The notes under the pieces: generated by a model | What the model was told of the DNA's origin: nothing | Database searches by the model: none | The model's input: only the letters and a program-made list of their open reading frames with translations | Program-made: the position numbers and the translations under genes | Part shown: in pieces, positions 1 to 8,503 of the stretch | Numbering within the stretch: the first letter of the stretch is position 1 | Layout of the letters: each line of letters opens with the position of its first letter | Source: Deltaproteobacteria bacterium | GTDB lineage: Bacteria > Desulfobacterota > Desulfomonilia > UBA1062 | Direction: 5' to 3' | Length of the DNA: 39,272 nt | Assembly: GCA_011372875.1 (NCBI GenBank) | Contig: DSAD01000108.1 | Span: 1 to 39,272, forward strand

Positions 1-145
1 ATATATACATGAAAAAGCAAGAGATGCAATGATGTGTGTGAGAGGTGGTCCTTGAGAGAAAAGACCTTCTCGTCAAATGCGTGAACATGAACACCTGTTG
101 ATGCAATCAGTTAGATGCTGCCCGAGTTGCTTGCTGCAAAGTAGT

Positions 146-1012
146 TCATTCTCCCGTAAGATTCAGTTCCTTGATACGAACCCGGCCAAGTGCAGGGGAG
201 TCATCAATCATGAATGCATGTATGTCAGGACTGGACCTCAGAACATTGCAAAGCGCATTTTTGACAGGATATACTTGCGGAGTAGAGACATCGATCAGAG
301 ACTTTTCGCCGTACATCAGAGTGATAAAATGACCACAGACCACGTTCATCAGTTCACGCAGGGCATCTTCAATCATATCATCAGAGATATCCTCCGTATC
401 ATCCAGACCCATAATCCTGGCTGCAATGCGTGAAACAAGCGTGCGTTCCAGGATTAATCCAAGCTCGCCAGTGTGCCAACCCATGTATTCGATACGTACA
501 TTGATGGCGTCACCCTGCATGCCCGGCACATCGCCGGATTCCGAGAAACGAGGCGACATGGATGCCATTAAAGGCACGACATGCTGCATGGCCTGCAGGA
601 GAAACTCGAACGGGCTTTTTTCTGTTCCTGTCAGCAGTATTTCGCAAAGCGCGCTGTTGATTTCCTCTTCCTTGAACGGTTTACGCAGATAAGCTTTGAC
701 ATTGAGGCTTTTCAGATGATCTATCCGTATGGCACTACCTTCGGTGGATATGACAACGACAGGGATCATCTTTTTCGTGGGATCACAGCGCATCCTTTCC
801 ACTAATTCTTCGCCGTCCATATTTGGCATGTTGATATCGGTAATAACCAGACTGACAGGGTTTGAATCGAGAATGCTGAGAGCTTCAACACCGTCGGCTG
901 CATCGAAGATCTTATCGATCGGCAATGACGATCGGGATAGAAACATTATCAGTGCAGCTTTTACAACATTGGAGTCGTCAACAAGCAAAATATTGTGTTT
1001 CATTTCAGCCAT
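146..1012 (-). CDS. Response regulator receiver domain fused to a CheX/CheC-like phosphatase domain
   Basis: N-terminal REC (ILLVDDS...LVITDINMPNMDG...VVVIST...KPF); C-terminal domain with CheX-like ExxN motif (ALRELMNVVCGHF). Confidence 0.85.
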   Translation of the reverse strand: MAEMKHNILLVDDSNVVKAALIMFLSRSSLPIDKIFDAADGVEALSILDSNPVSLVITDINMPNMDGEELVERMRCDPTKKMIPVVVISTEGSAIRIDHLKSLNVKAYLRKPFKEEEINSALCEILLTGTEKSPFEFLLQAMQHVVPLMASMSPRFSESGDVPGMQGDAINVRIEYMGWHTGELGLILERTLVSRIAARIMGLDDTEDISDDMIEDALRELMNVVCGHFITLMYGEKSLIDVSTPQVYPVKNALCNVLRSSPDIHAFMIDDSPALGRVRIKELNLTGE

Positions 1013-1087
1013 AAGAATATACCTTGTAGAGTTATCGGTTCCGGGGCGGATATTCTTGAATATTCAAAGCCATTGGAATGGTTCTGA

Positions 1088-1128
1088 TAAAAAGGGATCA
1101 CGAGCACCCTGACAGGGTTCTCGTGATC
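1088..1128 (-). terminator. Rho-independent terminator of the AtpZ-like unit (minus strand)
   Basis: Minus strand reads gatcacgagaaccctgtcagggtgctcgtgatc followed by cctttttat; long near-perfect stem plus T-tract. Confidence 0.75.
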
Positions 1129-1217
1129 ATGGAGTGTGTGTTGTTCCTTTGTTTTTATTTAAAGGCAGCCCCGGAATGAAGAGCATTTCATGTTGAGGGA
1201 CTGCATTATGCAGCATT

Positions 1218-1472
1218 CTATGTCCTGTGATGTATCCTTGTGAATCCCCTGCTCATCCTGACATATTCCAGATAGAGCCTGCCTATGCAGAGGCTTATCC
1301 CAAGGATTAACAGGCCCAGCATGAATGCCGGCGCCGTATGGAAGGTTGTATCCAGCCACAGGCCGACATACAGGAAGATAAAGGAAGACAGGACAAGTAT
1401 GAAACTCCACGCGCTCAACATGACTATCTGATTGATTCTATTGTTAGTCTTGCGTCTATCGATCCTTGGCAT
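1218..1472 (-). CDS. AtpZ/AtpI-like FoF1-ATPase-associated membrane protein
   Basis: 84 aa, two TM segments with AtpZ-like signature FLYVGLWLDTTFHTAPAFMLGLLILG...YLEYVR; good RBS (aaaggaggg). Confidence 0.65.
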   Translation of the reverse strand: MPRIDRRKTNNRINQIVMLSAWSFILVLSSFIFLYVGLWLDTTFHTAPAFMLGLLILGISLCIGRLYLEYVRMSRGFTRIHHRT

Positions 1473-1538
1473 ATCCTTACCCTCCTTTTCCCTTTAAATC
1501 AGGGGGTTCGCCTTTACGGCACTGTTCGGGTGATAATC

Positions 1539-1814
1539 TCAGCTTACGATATTTCTGAGTGCCTCGACTACCGGGGCAGTAAACAGGGAAACGAGCACTG
1601 CATACAGTGCAAAGGATCCTACTGCCTCTGAGAGGTAGATCTTTTCATACCTGTGCTTCAGCGAGATGATGGTAAGCCCGCCCATAATCAGACAGCCGAG
1701 ATGGAAATAGGGGAAGCTTCCGCCGGCAGAAGTTGCGTGGGCTGCAAATGCAAATGATGCAGTGATCAACACTACAAAGAATGATACGCTCATGGTCTGT
1801 AATAATCTTTTCAT
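1539..1814 (-). CDS. Small membrane protein: signal-peptide-like N-terminus plus helical hairpin, unknown function
   Basis: 91 aa; RBS aggagg upstream of ATG; N-terminal hydrophobic ...ASFAFA/AHA, then two hydrophobic segments separated by KHRYEK. Confidence 0.65.
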   Translation of the reverse strand: MKRLLQTMSVSFFVVLITASFAFAAHATSAGGSFPYFHLGCLIMGGLTIISLKHRYEKIYLSEAVGSFALYAVLVSLFTAPVVEALRNIVS

Positions 1815-1856
1815 TGTCAGGACCTCCTGTTTTCATTGTTTTTCTGTATTAGTATT

Positions 1857-1872
1857 AGGAAGAATCGTGCCA
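1857..1872 (-). promoter_or_regulatory. Candidate sigma54 (-24/-12) promoter
   Basis: Minus strand TGGCACGATTCTTCCT versus TGGCAYRNNNNTTGCW: 15/16, but -12 GC is CC; lies about 45 bp upstream of the ATG at 1814. Confidence 0.4.
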
Positions 1873-1979
1873 AGATTCCAAAATATATAAAACAATTTAT
1901 ATGTAGCTGATATATCAGGAGGTATTGAGATTGGTGGGGACGAGATTCATCGAGGCGGGCATGATACTCGGTCACAGCG

Positions 1980-2018
1980 TTCAATGAAATGTTCAGTCGG
2001 GTTCGATGAAACGTTTAA
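1980..2018. promoter_or_regulatory. Two related 17-bp sites spaced 22 bp apart, candidate activator sites
   Basis: ttcaatgaaatgttcag (1980-1996) and ttcgatgaaacgtttaa (2002-2018), 13/17 identical. Confidence 0.35.
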
Positions 2019-2083
2019 TGAAGGGATCTTTTTCAGGGGGACTCCGGTACAGGGCAGTATAAATCTTTAACAAGCCTGTGTGT

Positions 2084-3463
2084 TCACTCACGCTCGAACA
2101 CGATGTTGAATTTTTCCAGTTTCCGTTCAAAGGTAGGCCGGGAGATTCCCAGGACAGTACATATCTCTCCCTTGTTCATCCTGGTTTCCTTGATGGTCTG
2201 CCTTATGTGGCGCTCTTCTACCTCCTCGATGGTAAGTATCCTGCCGGAGTTGTCGCGCAAAGGTTCGTTGTCGGGGTTTTGTTGCCCTGAGTGGACCGGA
2301 GTATCATGCAGATCGGGAAAATCATCCCTGGTAAGCACCTGACCTTTGGTTACCACTGCTGCACGGACAAGAAGGTTTTCCAGTTCACGTATGTTGCCGG
2401 GCCAGGTATAGCGGGTAAAGACATTGAACATCTCGTCGGATACACCCGCGATATTCTTGTGAAGCTCCAGGTTGATCTTGGTTATGAGGTAGTCTATGAG
2501 GGGCTTCAGGTCTTCTTTGCGCTCCCGCAGGGGGGGGATGAAGATGTTCACGATGTTCAGCCGGTAGTATAGGTCGTCCCTGAATTGCCGGTCCCTGATC
2601 ATGGCCATGAGGTCTTTGTTTGTGGCTGCTATGATCCGGGCATTCACCTTGATCCGATCCTTTCCGCCCACCCGCTCGAATTCCCTTTCCTGTAGGACCC
2701 TGAGCAGTTTTGCCTGAAGATTAAGGGACATCTCGCTTATCTCGTCAAGAAAAACGGTGCCTTGGCGTGCGAGCTCGAATTTGCCGGGTTTGCGTGTAAC
2801 GGCCCCGGTAAAGGAACCTTTTTCATGGCCGAAGAGTTCGGATTCAAGCAGGGTCTCAACGATGGCAGAACAGTTTACAGCGATGTAGGGCTCATTTGCC
2901 GTGGTGTTGTTATGAATGACTCTGGCAATGAGTTCCTTGCCCGTACCGCTCTCTCCTTGGATAAGCACTGGGGTCTTGCTCTGACTTACAACGCCGATGG
3001 TTTTGAATATCTCTCTCATCCTGGGACCATCGCCGATGATGTCTCCGACCTTGAAATTCTTTGAGGAGTCCACCAGAAGGCCCTTGATCTTTTTCTCCAT
3101 GTCCTGTGCATGCAGGGCCTTTTCAATGGCGATATCGAGTTCATTGACGTCAACGGGCTTGTGTATGTAGTCGAAGGCACCTTCCTTCATGGCCCTGATC
3201 GTCGATTCCATGTCGTGGTGCGCAGTGATCATGATCACCTTTGCATTTTCGTCCTCTTCCCGCAGTTCTTCGAGTATCCTGAATCCGTCGACATCGGGTA
3301 GCCTGATGTCGAGGATCACCACGTCCGGAGACCAACTCGTGAATTCGTTGAGGCCGTCTGTCCCGGTAGGTGCGGTGCGCACGGCATAACCCTCTTCGGT
3401 AAGGTAAAGTTCAAGGGTTTCCCGTATGGATTTGTCGTCATCGATCACAAGTATTTTTGACAT
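2084..3463 (-). CDS. Sigma54-dependent response regulator (NtrC/AtoC family: REC-AAA+-HTH_8)
   Basis: REC domain, GESGTGKE Walker A, GSFTGA loop, FLDEI Walker B, C-terminal Fis-type HTH (TRMNKGEICTVLGISRPTFERKL). Confidence 0.95.
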   Translation of the reverse strand: MSKILVIDDDKSIRETLELYLTEEGYAVRTAPTGTDGLNEFTSWSPDVVILDIRLPDVDGFRILEELREEDENAKVIMITAHHDMESTIRAMKEGAFDYIHKPVDVNELDIAIEKALHAQDMEKKIKGLLVDSSKNFKVGDIIGDGPRMREIFKTIGVVSQSKTPVLIQGESGTGKELIARVIHNNTTANEPYIAVNCSAIVETLLESELFGHEKGSFTGAVTRKPGKFELARQGTVFLDEISEMSLNLQAKLLRVLQEREFERVGGKDRIKVNARIIAATNKDLMAMIRDRQFRDDLYYRLNIVNIFIPPLRERKEDLKPLIDYLITKINLELHKNIAGVSDEMFNVFTRYTWPGNIRELENLLVRAAVVTKGQVLTRDDFPDLHDTPVHSGQQNPDNEPLRDNSGRILTIEEVEERHIRQTIKETRMNKGEICTVLGISRPTFERKLEKFNIVFERE

Positions 3464-3529
3464 AATAACTAGCCTTATATCATATAATTAATGTATGGAC
3501 ACCTGCAGATCTCTATCCGTGCTGTCCTA

Positions 3530-6097
3530 TTATATAGGTGTTCTCGGCAGGGTGATCACAAATCTTGTGCCCTGGCCTTTGACGCTTATCACCTCAATAT
3601 CACCGTTGTGCAGGTCTATGATTTTTCTTACCTGGGTCAGGCCCAGGCCTGTTCCGTAACTCTTCAGGGTGAAGAACGGATTGAACAGGTGGGGAAGGTC
3701 CTGTGCATCGATCCCGCAGCCATTGTCAGCGATCTCCATGACAAGGAAATCCTTTTCATTCTTCAGCGAGATCATGAGTCTTCCCCCGTGCTCCATGGCA
3801 TCGGCGGCATTGTGAAAAAGGTTTATCAGTGCCTGGATAATCATGGATTGATCCAGGTATATCATCTCTGCTTTCTGCGGATACTCTTTTTGGATATCGA
3901 TTTTCTTGTCATCAATGGAAGGTTCAACCATTACAAGTGCCTGTTCGATAACCGAGCGGATATCCGAGAGCTCCTTTTTCGGCGCTGAAGGCTTTGCATA
4001 AATAAGGACATCACTCACAAGCTTTTCAAGATGATCCACCTCCCGCTGAGCGATCTTGAACCTTTTGAGGTCGTTTCCCATAGGAGTCAGACGTTTCTCA
4101 AGGATCTGCAGGCTCATCTTTATAGAAGACAGAGGGTTCCGTACCTCATGGGCTATGCCAGCTGAAAGCTGGCCGATGGCGGCGAGTTTCTGGCTTTCAT
4201 AGTATTTTTTCTCGAGTTCCTTGCGCTCGGTGATGTCCCTCTGGACAAGTACGAACCTGTCTGTGCCCTTTACCGGTGCCGGGGTAATGAGGAGACTGCG
4301 TTTCTGGCCGTTTCTGGCCGTGACTTCAAGCTCATAGGGTCTGAAGATTCCCTTTTGAGCGTCTTCCCATCGGGCCATGACATAATCGCGGTGCTCAGGG
4401 GCAACAGCTTCGGTGAAATGCCTTCCCTTTGACCCTACAACATTTCCCCTCAGCCTGGATCTGCTCACGTACTGGATTATCCCGTCGCTTGTAAGGTCGA
4501 AGATCCTTTCGGGGAGGTTGTCTATGATGCTCTCCAGATAATTCAACAGGTTTTCCACTTCTTCCCGAAGTCGGATATTCTCATCCAACTCATTCTGGAG
4601 GTTTTCTGCGTATTCCTGCATGCTCCTGGTGAGTTCGAGTTCTTTAGTCATATCGAGAAAGGTCTCGATGGCAGCCAGGATCTCGCCCGTTTCGTCATAG
4701 ATTGGTGCTGCAAGAAAATGAAGATGGCGATTTTTTCCATTCATGCCGGGGAAAAAGTTCACCGCCTGGAATGCCCCGGGGATGGTGCTGGACATCTCTA
4801 CCCTGCCTTCGCCATAATGTATATCAAAGCTGTCGAGATTGCGGTCAATGATAAGGTCGGCCATGGAAGGGCTTCTGGTTTTGTAGAAAGGCTTGTAATG
4901 ATCACTCGTGCCAATCATATCTTTTGAACTGTAACCGGTAAGCTCGGTGCATGCATTATTCCACAGGATAACCTTATGATCCTTATCGATCACAAAGGTC
5001 GGGACAGGGGAACCCTCGATGATTCCGTCAATGGTCATCTTCTCCCTCAGGAGCTTGCCCTGCCATTCCTCACGTTCCTTGAGCCTTTTCAGCTCCTCTT
5101 TAAGCCGCAGTCGTTTTACATCGTAGCGCGCGATGGATATAGCGGCTATGAGCACGACACCTATGAGGCTCAGGGCGCCCAGGATGATATTCAGGGATGC
5201 CTTGCGGACAGGTCCAAGAACGTTGTCATAGGGTGTGACAAAGACTACCCACCACAGGGATATGCCCAGACGTATGGATTCATAGGCAAGGATAAACCTT
5301 TCCCCATGATCCTTCCGGTATATGATCATCTCGCTGTAGTGCTTGGGGTTATAGAAGAATGTCTTTATTGAGATGTTCTTCTGATGGGTCAGGGTCTGCA
5401 GATCTTTGCCGAGCATGTCTCGATCCGGATGGAAAACAACCCTTCCTGACTCGTCTAAGAGCCATAACTCATTGAGAAACGGCTGATCCTGCGGGGAAAG
5501 CCTGGCGGTTATGGATTTGAGTGAAAGAAAAGCTACCAGTGCTCCGTCATATCCATGGTCCGGGCGGAAGAGCGGCAGACCTATGCCGAGTGTCTTTCGA
5601 GGCTGGTTGCCCAGGCCTTCTGCTATGGAACGAGGGGGTAGTATCTCTCCGATGAATTGCTGATGCATCTTCTTAAGGGCATGGGTTAGGTTGGGGTCAT
5701 GAAGCCTTTCCCCCATGATGCCGGAAAACATCCCTTCAGGATAACCATATCTGACAATGCCCTGGTCATCTATTTCCAGTATGGCATGAACAAGACCGCC
5801 GAGATCCTGAACAAGATTCCTGATATTTTCCTGTTTCTGTTTCTGTGTAAGTTCCATACTGGAATTCTGGAAGGCAAGGCAGCGCATTGCATTCTCGCTC
5901 TTGTCCACAGCCTCTTTGATCAGTGATGCGCCCTGATATGAAACTATCGCCTGCTGGGAACTGAAGATCTCGATGATGGCACGCTCGCGGGCATTGTACA
6001 TGGTCATGGCAAGAATTATGATGAGGACAATAACGATAAGAGCTGTCAGCCAGATAGAGTATCTCAGGTAAAGTTCAGAGCGTTTTTTCTTTTTCAT
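3530..6097 (-). CDS. Membrane sensor histidine kinase (dCache-like - PAS - PAS - HisKA - HATPase_c)
   Basis: N-terminal TM, periplasmic sensor region, second TM, PAS segments, H-box AIGQLSAGIAHEVRNPLSSIK, N/G boxes LINLFHNAADAM, DNGCGI, GTGLGL. Confidence 0.95.
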   Translation of the reverse strand: MKKKKRSELYLRYSIWLTALIVIVLIIILAMTMYNARERAIIEIFSSQQAIVSYQGASLIKEAVDKSENAMRCLAFQNSSMELTQKQKQENIRNLVQDLGGLVHAILEIDDQGIVRYGYPEGMFSGIMGERLHDPNLTHALKKMHQQFIGEILPPRSIAEGLGNQPRKTLGIGLPLFRPDHGYDGALVAFLSLKSITARLSPQDQPFLNELWLLDESGRVVFHPDRDMLGKDLQTLTHQKNISIKTFFYNPKHYSEMIIYRKDHGERFILAYESIRLGISLWWVVFVTPYDNVLGPVRKASLNIILGALSLIGVVLIAAISIARYDVKRLRLKEELKRLKEREEWQGKLLREKMTIDGIIEGSPVPTFVIDKDHKVILWNNACTELTGYSSKDMIGTSDHYKPFYKTRSPSMADLIIDRNLDSFDIHYGEGRVEMSSTIPGAFQAVNFFPGMNGKNRHLHFLAAPIYDETGEILAAIETFLDMTKELELTRSMQEYAENLQNELDENIRLREEVENLLNYLESIIDNLPERIFDLTSDGIIQYVSRSRLRGNVVGSKGRHFTEAVAPEHRDYVMARWEDAQKGIFRPYELEVTARNGQKRSLLITPAPVKGTDRFVLVQRDITERKELEKKYYESQKLAAIGQLSAGIAHEVRNPLSSIKMSLQILEKRLTPMGNDLKRFKIAQREVDHLEKLVSDVLIYAKPSAPKKELSDIRSVIEQALVMVEPSIDDKKIDIQKEYPQKAEMIYLDQSMIIQALINLFHNAADAMEHGGRLMISLKNEKDFLVMEIADNGCGIDAQDLPHLFNPFFTLKSYGTGLGLTQVRKIIDLHNGDIEVISVKGQGTRFVITLPRTPI

Positions 6098-6168
6098 ATA
6101 GTGCTCTGTGCCTCAACGGGTGTCTGTTCCGGGTTCAGGCTGCATGTCTTTGCATGAACAGATTGACC

Positions 6169-6339
6169 TCAAGCGTTCTTGTCTCCTTCTTCATGCTCTG
6201 CGTAAGCGATCAGCGCATAAATGCCAAAGGCAAACAGCAGGGAAATGAACAGGGTCACCAGTCCGCTGTTAATGCCGATCACCAGTTCGCAAAACAGCCA
6301 TGCCACCAGATATGCTGCAATGGAGCCGATTTCCCTCAT
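6169..6339 (-). CDS. Small two-TM membrane protein, unknown; likely co-transcribed with the kinase
   Basis: MREIGSIAAYLVAWLFCELVIGINSGLVTLFISLLFAFGIYALIAYAEHEEGDKNA; internal ATG at 6339 chosen over the ORF-track start at 6420 because an AAGGAT-like RBS precedes it. Confidence 0.5.
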   Translation of the reverse strand: MREIGSIAAYLVAWLFCELVIGINSGLVTLFISLLFAFGIYALIAYAEHEEGDKNA

Positions 6340-6543
6340 ATCATATCCTTTTTGTCCAATTGATTGCTTTGCCGTGATGTCCTTGCGTGCGAGATCACGG
6401 AATTGTCTCCAACATATCATATTCTATCTGAAAAGTCACGATATGCCTGTTCATTTGCCATACTCTTAAGTCCATTGTCTTGTTTATCTTCTTGAAGAGA
6501 ATTGATGCTCATGATACTTTTTGTTAAATCATCAAGATGATAA

Positions 6544-6560
6544 TTGAACGTATCGTTCAA
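6544..6560. promoter_or_regulatory. Perfect inverted repeat, candidate enhancer (UAS) for the sigma54 regulator
   Basis: TTGAACG-TAT-CGTTCAA, 7-bp arms, about 100 bp upstream of the -24/-12 element at 6660. Confidence 0.5.
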
Positions 6561-6659
6561 GGCCATCATGTTCGGGCATGCAGATAGATGCAGGTGTAAA
6601 CGACAATAAAGCCATTATAAATAAGAGCATACATGAAATTATTGGCCGCTGGCGTATAG

Positions 6660-6675
6660 TGGCATGTCACTTGCT
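6660..6675 (+). promoter_or_regulatory. Sigma54 (-24/-12) promoter driving the orphan atpE unit
   Basis: TGGCATGTCACTTGCT matches TGGCAYRNNNNTTGCW at all positions (GG-N10-GC), 72 bp upstream of the atpE ATG. Confidence 0.75.
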
Positions 6676-6746
6676 CTATCACGGGTGAGGACAGAGTCCT
6701 CAATCAAAAGCACGGAAAGAAATTAAGATTAAGAAAGGAGAAAATT

Positions 6747-7127
6747 ATGTTTCCCAACACCAGTAAAATCTTGTTTGCATCTTTAGCCGCCATGGTTCTC
6801 TGGATCATGTCTTCGCCGTTGGCATTTGCCGCTGATGTCGATGTGATCCCTGTTCACGATCCGAATATCAAGGTGCTCTTTTCAATAGGCGCCATGATCG
6901 CCGCAGGCTTTGCTATCGGGCTAGGATGCATCGGGGCCGGAGCCGGTATAGGCCATGCAGCAGCAGGTGCCTCTGAGGCGGTCGGCAGAAATCCAGGAGC
7001 ACAGGGCAAGATCATGATGACCATGATGGTCGGTATGGCCATGGCCGAATCCATTGCCATCTATGCACTGGTTGTATCATTAATCCTGCTGTATGTGAAT
7101 CCTTATAAGGCTTTCATATTCGGCTGA
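6747..7127 (+). CDS. atpE: FoF1 ATP synthase subunit c (orphan) with N-terminal signal-like extension
   Basis: Helical hairpin GLGCIGAGAGIGHAAAGASEAVGRNPGAQGKI / GMAMAESIAIYALVVSLILLYVNP; loop R-N-P and ion-binding Glu; RBS aaaggag. Confidence 0.9.
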   Translation: MFPNTSKILFASLAAMVLWIMSSPLAFAADVDVIPVHDPNIKVLFSIGAMIAAGFAIGLGCIGAGAGIGHAAAGASEAVGRNPGAQGKIMMTMMVGMAMAESIAIYALVVSLILLYVNPYKAFIFG

Positions 7128-7180
7128 GATGGATAACTAGATAAAATATCTTATGAAAGTAAACAAGTAAGGGGGAAAAA

Positions 7181-8485
7181 ATGCCTGGATCAAACAATGG
7201 AAGCCGGATTCTTACGGTTGCAAGGTTATTTTTCCTGCTCATGGTAATCCCCTTATTATTAATCTCTTCCCTTATCGCCTTTAGCATTTATAATATCGGC
7301 GGTATGTCCAAAGCAGATACCATGTCTGCACTGGACAAGACTTCGCAACTGGAAATCAGTGTCCGGGCCGGTGATCTGGCCCAGACGATCGCGTCTTTTC
7401 TCAGCGAACGAAACAGAGATGTACTGATCGCCACCATCCTTGATACTTCAAAGGAAACATACAAAAGCTTCCTCGACACAAAGACAGACGCTGTCTGGGT
7501 CAGGAAAGACGAGGGCATTGTAAAGGAGCAGATGCCTTTGTATGTCGAGATGTCACTCATCGATGAGGCCGGTAACGAAATCATTAAGGTCGCCAATGGA
7601 AAGATCGTGCCTGAAGATCAACTGCTCAATGTTCTAGACCCTGCCAATACCACCTATAAGTCCGAGGATTATTTCTTAAGGGCAAAAGAGCTTAGAAAAG
7701 GTGAAGTCTATGTCTCTGAGGTGACCGGATGGTACGTTGACAAGGCTGATTTCTATCAGGGAAAGAGATTTAATGGGATTATCCGAATGGCAACTCCGCT
7801 GTTCGACAAGCAGGGTTTTACAGGGGTGGTCAGTCTTGCCCTTGATGCCAGACACCTGGCGAAGTTCACAGACAATATCATACCTACCGAGACCGCATAT
7901 GTCATCGAAGCAGATGCATCCACAGGCAACTATGCGTACATGGTTGATAACGAAGGGTATGTGGTATCGCATCCGAACGACTATCATATAAGGGGCCTGT
8001 ATCGTGACGGCAATCCGGTTCCACACATTACTGCGGAGAATCAAAACGACATGGTTGCCAAAGGCCAGGAGGTGTTGAACTTCTTTCATATGGGAGAGAT
8101 CGTAGATCCCGCCCTGCCTGAGGTTGCTACAGAGGCCATCCGGGGCAAGTCCGGGATCAAGTCGTATTCCTTTGACGGACATACAAAAATGCTGGCCTAT
8201 GCACCGATTCCCTTCTACTCGCCGAATCATCCGGCACCCGGAGGTTTCGGATGGGTAGGGATGGGCGTGGACGTGGAGAAGTACAACGAACAGGCCATGA
8301 TAACGTCGGAACGGATAGACCGGGAAGCCCAGATATGGTTAGCCACCATTATCATTATCATTGTACTTGCCTTGGTGATTCTCTTTGCCATCGCAGCTAT
8401 ACTTTCCAGGGGCATCAACAGGTCTATCAAATCAGAGGTTCCGCCGGAAGCTCTGAGACCGCCGCAATATGATGAAGATGATTAG
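7181..8485 (+). CDS. dCache-type sensory membrane protein lacking any output domain
   Basis: N-terminal TM, ~330-aa extracytoplasmic region with cache-like YVIEADASTGNYAYMVDNEGYVVSHPN, C-terminal TM, then only ~25 cytoplasmic residues. Confidence 0.75.
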   Translation: MPGSNNGSRILTVARLFFLLMVIPLLLISSLIAFSIYNIGGMSKADTMSALDKTSQLEISVRAGDLAQTIASFLSERNRDVLIATILDTSKETYKSFLDTKTDAVWVRKDEGIVKEQMPLYVEMSLIDEAGNEIIKVANGKIVPEDQLLNVLDPANTTYKSEDYFLRAKELRKGEVYVSEVTGWYVDKADFYQGKRFNGIIRMATPLFDKQGFTGVVSLALDARHLAKFTDNIIPTETAYVIEADASTGNYAYMVDNEGYVVSHPNDYHIRGLYRDGNPVPHITAENQNDMVAKGQEVLNFFHMGEIVDPALPEVATEAIRGKSGIKSYSFDGHTKMLAYAPIPFYSPNHPAPGGFGWVGMGVDVEKYNEQAMITSERIDREAQIWLATIIIIIVLALVILFAIAAILSRGINRSIKSEVPPEALRPPQYDEDD

Positions 8486-8503
8486 TCTCAATCTTTAGAT
8501 CCC

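Noticed and set aside
3491-3988. 165-aa plus-strand ORF (and similar ORFs inside 2084-6097)
   Set aside because: Antisense shadow of the histidine kinase/response regulator; no recognisable domain or RBS.
4301-4320. tttctggccg tttctggccg tandem repeat
   Set aside because: Lies within a conserved PAS-region coding sequence; unit length not a multiple of three; coincidental.
6854-7060. Minus-strand Pro/Ala/Met-rich ORF
   Set aside because: Antisense mirror of atpE.
7676-8230. 184-aa minus-strand ORF
   Set aside because: Antisense to the dCache protein, which has a coherent domain architecture and flanking signals.
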